Origin: Hyperoplus lanceolatus
Taxonomy: Eukaryota; Chordata; Actinopteri; Uranoscopiformes; Ammodytidae
Reading direction: 5' to 3'
DNA length: 64,000 nt
NCBI GenBank assembly: GCA_026929865.2
Contig: CM049403.1
Location: forward strand, 7,221,501-7,285,500
The position numbers were made by a program, and so were the translations under genes. Below are positions 59,337 to 64,000 of the stretch, piece by piece (position 1 is the first letter of the stretch; every line of letters starts with the position of its first letter). The notes beneath the pieces were generated by a model. That model had not been told where the DNA came from, did not search any database, and saw nothing but the letters and a program-made list of their open reading frames with translations.

Positions 59337-59365
59337 TGCAATTCAGTGCAAATAACAATATAGAC

Positions 59366-59380
59366 CCCCCCCCCCCCCCC
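59366..59380. repeat. C homopolymer
   Basis: About 15 C in a row. Confidence 0.9.
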
Positions 59381-59761
59381 TTTGAACAGCATTCACAAAC
59401 ATATTGGAACTTCTTTTTTTATTTAAAACCCAAACCATAAAACAACATAGGGTATATAAAACAAATGAGTATTAAGGCTACATTAAACTGGTTGTTGTAG
59501 GCCTAAATGTTTTGGGAGTCTTTCATCCACGGCTTATTTCAGACTGTGTGGAGTGGACACACAGGTGGTTGCCATGGCGCTGCTGCAGCCGAGGCTTCAG
59601 TCTCCCTTCGTAGCGAAAATTGAAGTGAAAAGGAATGACTGGCGGCTGCCACAAACATTCATGGAAGTTTTGGTGTGCGCAGGGTTATAAGTAAGACTTC
59701 TGCAAATGACAAGCTTTCTTTTCTGTTATTTTCCGCGTACACTCAGAGCATGGGTCTCAGA

Positions 59762-59898
59762 GGGTGAATCTCAATACAGGGGTTGCGGTCTACGAAGGCT
59801 GCATTTGAAGACAGGTTGTTCCATTTGCAAGGCTCCTTGCAAGGCTCCTCATATGCGGCCGAGAAATGCAGCCTTCGTTTCACGGTTTTGAAGGCTGC
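59762..59898 (+). repeat. Duplicated left end of the internal element
   Basis: GGGTGAATCTCAATACAGGG through GGTTTTGAAGGCTGC is repeated immediately downstream from 59899. It lacks the ATTGCGTCATAGCGGCACGC segment present in the second copy. Confidence 0.85.
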
Positions 59899-60506
59899 GG
59901 GTGAATCTCAATACAGGGGTTGCGGTCTACGAAGGCTGTATTTGAAGACCGATTGCGTCATAGCGGCACGCAAAGGTTGTTCTATTTGCAAGGCTCCTTG
60001 CAAGGCTCCTCATATGCGGCCGAGAAATGCAGCCTTCGTTTCACGCTTTTGAAGGCTACATCGGATGTATCCTTCGCGGCCCAACATATCCCAAGATTCA
60101 TTGCGTTTTTTTCAGAGATGGCATAAAATAAAATAGAAAATAACAAAACAGCAACGTGTTGCTCCATCTTCTTAACTTTTATCTTCCTTTCTTTTTTTCT
60201 TGTACTTTTTTTTCTTTTCGTCTGGTAGGCAACTTCTTTTTCTTTTTGCCTCCGTTGACAAGGCTGTTTCCGTTGGCAGCAAACAGGGTTGCTAGGCAGC
60301 ACAGGAGCGGCGAGTCATCACGCAAGGTAGCGGCTTGTTACGCAAACCGGAAATGCTCGTAAACGGAGACCTGCGGAGACCGTCCCGTTTAACAACGCTC
60401 GTTTGGCCGTGGTTCGGCCTTCGAATCGGCCTTCATTGGCTATAGCCTTCATAGACCGCGAGACCGCGTCCTACCAAGGACGTGGTCTCTGTAATGGGAT
60501 ACAGCT
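59899..60506. mobile_element. Internal nonautonomous DNA element, complete unit
   Basis: The left end has ATCTCAATACAGGGG followed by GCGGTCTACGAAGGCT. The reverse complement of the right end reads ATCCCATTACAGAGAC and later GCGGTCTATGAAGGCT, so the ends are inverted repeats with a gap. The interior has ATGCGGCCGAGAAATGCAGC, an AT-rich stretch and a T/C-rich stretch. Partial duplicates of the left end precede it and of the right part follow it. The superfamily is unresolved. Confidence 0.65.
59982..60302 (-). other. Duplicated minus-strand open frame, coding status doubtful
   Basis: A 106-codon minus-strand frame has a basic Lys/Arg-rich segment (KEKEVAYQTKRKK, RKKERKIKVKK) followed by NLGICWAAKDTSDVAF and a tail over the left-end repeat. 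The duplicate at 60471-60752 keeps most of it open for 93 codons. The basic segment comes from a low-complexity T/C-rich stretch, so chance is the simpler explanation. No known domain is visible. Confidence 0.2.
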
Positions 60507-60955
60507 TCCATCAGATATATCCTTCGCGGCCCAACATATCCCAAGATTCATTGCGTTTTTTTCAGAGATGGCATAAAATAAAATAAAAAATAACAAAACA
60601 GCAACGTGTTGCTCCATCTTCTTAACTTTTATCTTCCTTTCTTTTTTTCTTGTACTTTTTTTTCTTTTCGTCTGGTAGGCAACTTCTTTTTCTTTTTTCC
60701 TCCGTTGACAAGGCTGTTTCCGTTGGCAGCAATCAGGGTTGCTAGGCAGCACAGGAGCGGCGAGTCGTCACGCAAGGTAATGGCTTGTTACGCAAACCGG
60801 AAATGCTCGTAAACGGAGACCTGCGGAGACCGTCCCGTTAAACAACACTTGTTCGGCCCTGGTTCGGCCTTCGAATCGGCCTTCATAGGCTATAGCCTTC
60901 ATAGACCGTGAGACCGCGTGATTCCAAGGGCGGGTCTCTGTAATGGGATACAGCT
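60507..60955 (+). repeat. Duplicated right part of the internal element (450-bp tandem)
   Basis: Repeats 60058-60506 with a period of 449-450 bp, from CATCAGATATATCCTTCGCG to GTAATGGGATACAGCT. The copies are very similar, with few substitutions (for example ATAGAAAATAAC versus ATAAAAAATAAC), which indicates a recent tandem duplication. Confidence 0.88.
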
Positions 60956-61319
60956 AGAGTCACACACGGAAGACTAGTGAAGGTCGCACAGCTGAGCTAG
61001 GAAGTGCTTGGTTCCGGTTTCTGCTTCAAAATAAAGGTCAGCATTGACTTGACGTTTCGCCGTTTTGCCAGTTAAATGATTTTAATGTGAAATTACGCTC
61101 TAGGACATGTTCCGTTTGAATTGACAGTAACTTAAATGCGAGCCATATGTATAGTTTGTGGTGTTTCAGTTGTTCTAGCATTACTAGTTGATTCAACAGC
61201 TTGTGAAAAAACCACAAGGTTTCCTAGGCCAAGACGAGCGTTAATCGCGCGATAAAAAAATTGACGCCGTTAAAATGGGTTTGCGTTAACGCCGTTAATA
61301 ACGCGTTAAACTGACAGCA

Positions 61320-61320
<1 letters not shown>

Positions 61321-61365
<45 letters not shown>
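61321..61365. repeat. (TA)n microsatellite
   Basis: About 21 TA units between the TAGTGCTGTCA element and the next Tc1 terminal repeat. It may have grown from the TA target preferred by Tc1. Confidence 0.95.
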
Positions 61366-61366
<1 letters not shown>

Positions 61367-61486
61367 TCCCTCACCGGCCACTTTATTAGGTACACCTGTT
61401 AAATTTTTTGTAAAAACTATTAGCTAATCAGCCACGTTCAAACCGAGCATCAGAGTGGGGCAGAATGGGGCAGAAAGGGGCTTTAA

Positions 61487-61729
61487 GGGCCGTGTTTAGT
61501 TCGGTTCAAACGAACTCAAATGCACTTCCGCCTTCGGTGCGCATCTTTCAGACTTGTCTGTCCAATGAATGAATGACATCAGATCACGTGTGGTTTTGCT
61601 TCGTAATGCTGGTTCACTTACAAAAGGGGCAATATGAAAGTGGACCACACCAAACAAAAAAAATCTAAACTCCATTTGGTCTGGACCAAAGCAAGTGAAC
61701 TAGCGGACTTTCCCTGTGTGAATACACCC
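61487..61729. mobile_element. MITE with TAA target duplication (Harbinger-like)
   Basis: The 243-bp insert interrupts the Tc1 sequence between CTTTAA and AAGTGAC. TAA precedes it (61484-61486) and follows it (61730-61732), a 3-bp duplication typical of PIF/Harbinger. The ends GGGCCGTGTTTAG and, inverted, GGGTGTATTCACAC are imperfect terminal repeats. Subterminal GGTTCAAACGAACTC and ACCAAAGCAAGTGAAC are likewise inverted relatives. Noncoding. Confidence 0.7.
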
Positions 61730-61848
61730 TAAGTGACTTTGAACGTGGCATGGTTGATGGTGCACGGCAGGATGGACCCATGCTTTCATGTTGTTTACAC
61801 CAAATTCTGACCCTACAATCTGAATGTCGCAACTGAAATCGAGACTCA

Positions 61849-62265
61849 TCAGACCAGGCAAGATTTTTTCAATCTTATATTGTCCAATTGTGGTGACTGT
61901 GCGAATTTTAGCCTCGGTTTCCTGTTCTTAGGTGACAGGAGTGGCACCCGGTGAGGTCTTCTGCTGCTGTAGCCCATCTGCTTAAATGGACGTGTTTTGC
62001 ATTCAAAGATGGCATTCTGCATACCTTGGTTGTAACGAGTTACTTGAGTTACTGTTGCCGTTTTATCATCTTGAACCAGTCTGCCCATCCTCCACTGACC
62101 TCTGACATCAACAAGGCATTTTTGTCCACACAACTGCCGCTCACTGGATATTTGATCTTTTTTGTACCATTCTCTGTAAACCCTACAGATGGTTGTGCGT
62201 GAAAATCCCAGTAGATGAGCAGTTTCTGAAATACTCAGACCAGCCCGTCTGGCACCATCAAGCAT
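61849..62265 (-). pseudogene. Tc1-like transposase N-terminal fragment
   Basis: A 138-codon minus-strand frame carries a helix-turn-helix, RRAGLSISETAHLLGFSRTTICRVYREW, typical of Tc1 N-terminal DNA-binding domains. QLCGQKCLVDVRGQWRMGRLVQ, TVTQVTRYNQGMQNA and SSRRPHRVPLLSPKNRKPRLKFAQ follow. The match stops before the catalytic domain, though the plus-strand text 61790-61860 corresponds to its early part in another frame. The usual start lies slightly upstream, in the inverted-repeat segment. Confidence 0.8.
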
Positions 62266-62300
62266 GCCACGTTCAAAGTCACTTTAACACCCCTTTCTTC

Positions 62301-64000
62301 CACATTTCCTGCCTTCCACCACATGGGTTTGGATGTATTCTGATGAGAATCGTGCTGCAGGTAGTTCTTTGCTGTTATGCTATGTACATTGCAGACTGAG
62401 GCTGACCTTACATTAACATGGGCTTTTGGTGTAAACTTAGCCTTATAATCAATGGTATATCAGAGTAGCTATCTCGCTTACAGCTAGCGTTAGAGTGAAA
62501 CCATTACAGGAGATTAATGAATAACTCACAATTACCTGTGCAAAACATGTGTCCGGTTGGCAAGTGGAAACTATAATTTCACCAGCAAAATGTCCCAAAC
62601 AACGCATACAAATCAATAGTAACTATTATAATATGTAGTAACAATTTAGTTCCAGCAGAGGGCAGTACCATCCAAGAAATAAGTTTAGTTTTACATGATG
62701 GCACTCTACTGACAGAAACAGGTTTTACTTATGATATCAAGTTTTATAATCTAAAAGACAATTAATGGTTTAAACTACATGTATAAAAGGATATGTTTCA
62801 TTTTCATGTACAAACTATTGTCATATAATTACCGTTTTTACACATATTATCTGATAAATATTTGTTTGTTAAATTTAATCTGACAACCATTGAAAATAAA
62901 ACACGGTACGAACGACCTACACTAATATGTTTTAGAAAACAATTATGCCATTTATAAGTTATATTTTGAAGCAACCCTTATTAGTTTAGTAGGCCTATAG
63001 GAGCACTAAGAGAACTGTAAACACTGAATAGCATTAACTTTACAAATGTAATCTTTTGTAAATGTTTTTGTTTTATGGAGTACATGGATCTGTTTTGCAA
63101 TTTGTATGGTATTGAAATCGAGAAAAATGCATATGGCTATCTCTTTGTATTATTTTTTCAGTTTGAAGTTAAAGGCTGAATTAATTAATAATTATTGAAG
63201 TTTATTTCTAAAGTTATGATGTGGTCCCAATGACAGAGATAACCATGCTGTGCAGACTGTCTGTTTACACATTGTTTTTAAGCAGAAATTCATATGCAAA
63301 TTTCTGAGAACATATTTATAGAAAGCTGTTATTAAACTATAAAAATAACTCCATTCGAATGATCATTCCATATGGTTTAACTGTACAAATATATAGAATA
63401 ATTAAACTTGTTTTAGGTGCAAAATCAGCTTTGCAGTTCATTGCTGGCTCTGAATAATAGTAAGTAATAAAAGTACAATAGAGTGGCAATTATTTTATTC
63501 ATACATCACATTTTAAAATCGGGTTTACAAAGTGCTGTGCAGAGAGAAGAACAAATAAAAGTGAAACAATGATAAATGACATAATAAATGCATACACAGA
63601 AGACATAAAAACACATAGCACAAATATATATTTTACAAGAATAAAAAGATCTAAAGTACAGTGTGATTTAGAAAAAAGTAAATGTGGGTTGGTGGGACAC
63701 AATAAAATAAACAATCTACTCTCTACCCCTTTGAAAAACAACAGTATCAAAAATAATGGCATGACTCAAGACTTTTCAAGAAATAACAGAATAAGGATCA
63801 AATGGGAAATTTCATAATTTTGACGTGTAACATGAAATGTATCACAGGTATATTTGTTTTGGGATGCATAGGTTAATGACAATACAATTCTTCAAATGTC
63901 ACTGCTGGTGGTCTATACTGCAGTGGTACTGGTCAAGTGGATTGAAATACCTTAGAAGCAGTAAGAATCTTCACTCATAGTTCACATACAGTATTTTTCT
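62301..64000. other. Unassigned AT-rich DNA
   Basis: No gene was recognised. Apart from a CTCF-like site at 62652-62665, it is strongly AT-rich and short frames show nothing. Confidence 0.45.
62652..62665 (+). promoter_or_regulatory. CTCF-like site
   Basis: CCAGCAGAGGGCAG fits the CTCF core CCASYAGRKGGCR well, in otherwise AT-rich DNA. Binding is unproven. Confidence 0.4.

Larger units (their letters stand above)
59096..61322. mobile_element. Nonautonomous DNA element with TAGTGCTGTCA ends
   Basis: TAGTGCTGTCA at 59096-59106 and TGACAGCACTA at 61312-61322 are exact reverse complements. Subterminal segments are rich in TTAATCGC/GCGATTAA: AAATATTTAATCGCATTAAT and ACTCGCGATTAATCAC on the left, AATCGCGCGATAAAA and CGTTAATAACGCGTTAAAC on the right. 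This is a palindromic pattern common in fish genomes. The right end abuts an (AT)n run, which hides any target duplication. A second element and a 39-bp hairpin lie inside. The TAG-type terminus hints at hAT, but this is not certain. Confidence 0.7.
61366..62300. mobile_element. Rearranged Tc1-like element
   Basis: The left end CTCCCTCACCGGCCACTTTA then TTAGGTACACCTG is the terminal repeat of a Tc1 family that I know from vertebrate genomes. Plus-strand 5' sequence follows: ACCGAGCATCAGAGTGGGG and, after a MITE insertion, AAGTGACTTTGAACGTGGC. At about 61763 orientation flips. From there to about 62290 the transposase region reads on the minus strand and ends with the same 5' sequence inverted (62252-62286 pairs with 61731-61763). 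The right terminal repeat is absent. Confidence 0.8.

Overview
The window is noncoding nuclear DNA from a vertebrate, most likely a ray-finned (teleost) fish. The reasons are several families of Tc1-type DNA transposons, a Rex1/CR1/L2-like LINE, a tRNA-derived fish-type SINE, many short palindromic DNA elements with ends such as TTAAAGGTG, and very long GT/CA, GATA and TATC/TCCA microsatellites. I found no intact protein-coding gene, rRNA, functional tRNA, CRISPR array, bacterial operon or phage. Most long open frames are chance or simple-repeat frames (runs of VCVC, THTH, IYLS or SLSL).

Layout. 1-6.2 kb: the end of a short DNA element, unassigned DNA, and a 0.5-kb element with ACACTCTAAAAA termini. 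6.17-7.80 kb: a Tc1 element rebuilt as a giant foldback with 735-bp arms, followed by a TTAA-bounded palindromic MITE (7.93-8.28 kb). 8.9-9.6 and 17.5-19.5 kb: diverged copies of one or two dispersed repeats. 14.4-14.65 kb: paired CA and GT tracts. 15.77-16.02 kb, minus strand: a degraded frame for a small membrane-anchored, helical protein. 20-31 kb: unique sequence with homeodomain/POU-type AT-rich motifs that may include developmental enhancers, plus GA and GT tracts. 31-46 kb: the longest microsatellites, several MITEs and a SINE. 46.1-47.05 kb: a DNA transposon remnant. 47-54 kb: unique sequence, another MITE and a GATA tract. 54.8-57.5 kb: a decayed Tc1 whose right terminal repeat is split by a 5'-truncated LINE. 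59.1-61.3 kb: a nonautonomous DNA element with TAGTGCTGTCA ends holding a second element with partial duplications at both ends. 61.37-62.3 kb: a rearranged Tc1 fragment with a 243-bp MITE flanked by TAA. 62.4-64 kb: AT-rich, unassigned.

How the parts fit. The best reading is a gene-poor interval or very large intron whose unique blocks could be regulatory, diluted by several waves of transposon insertion. Nesting gives relative ages: the LINE is younger than its host Tc1, the TAA-flanked MITE is younger than its Tc1 host, and the double-ended element is younger than the TAGTGCTGTCA element. No previously undescribed functional system is demonstrated. The best candidates for novelty are the unrecognised minus-strand frame near 15.9 kb and the two Tc1-derived inverted structures.
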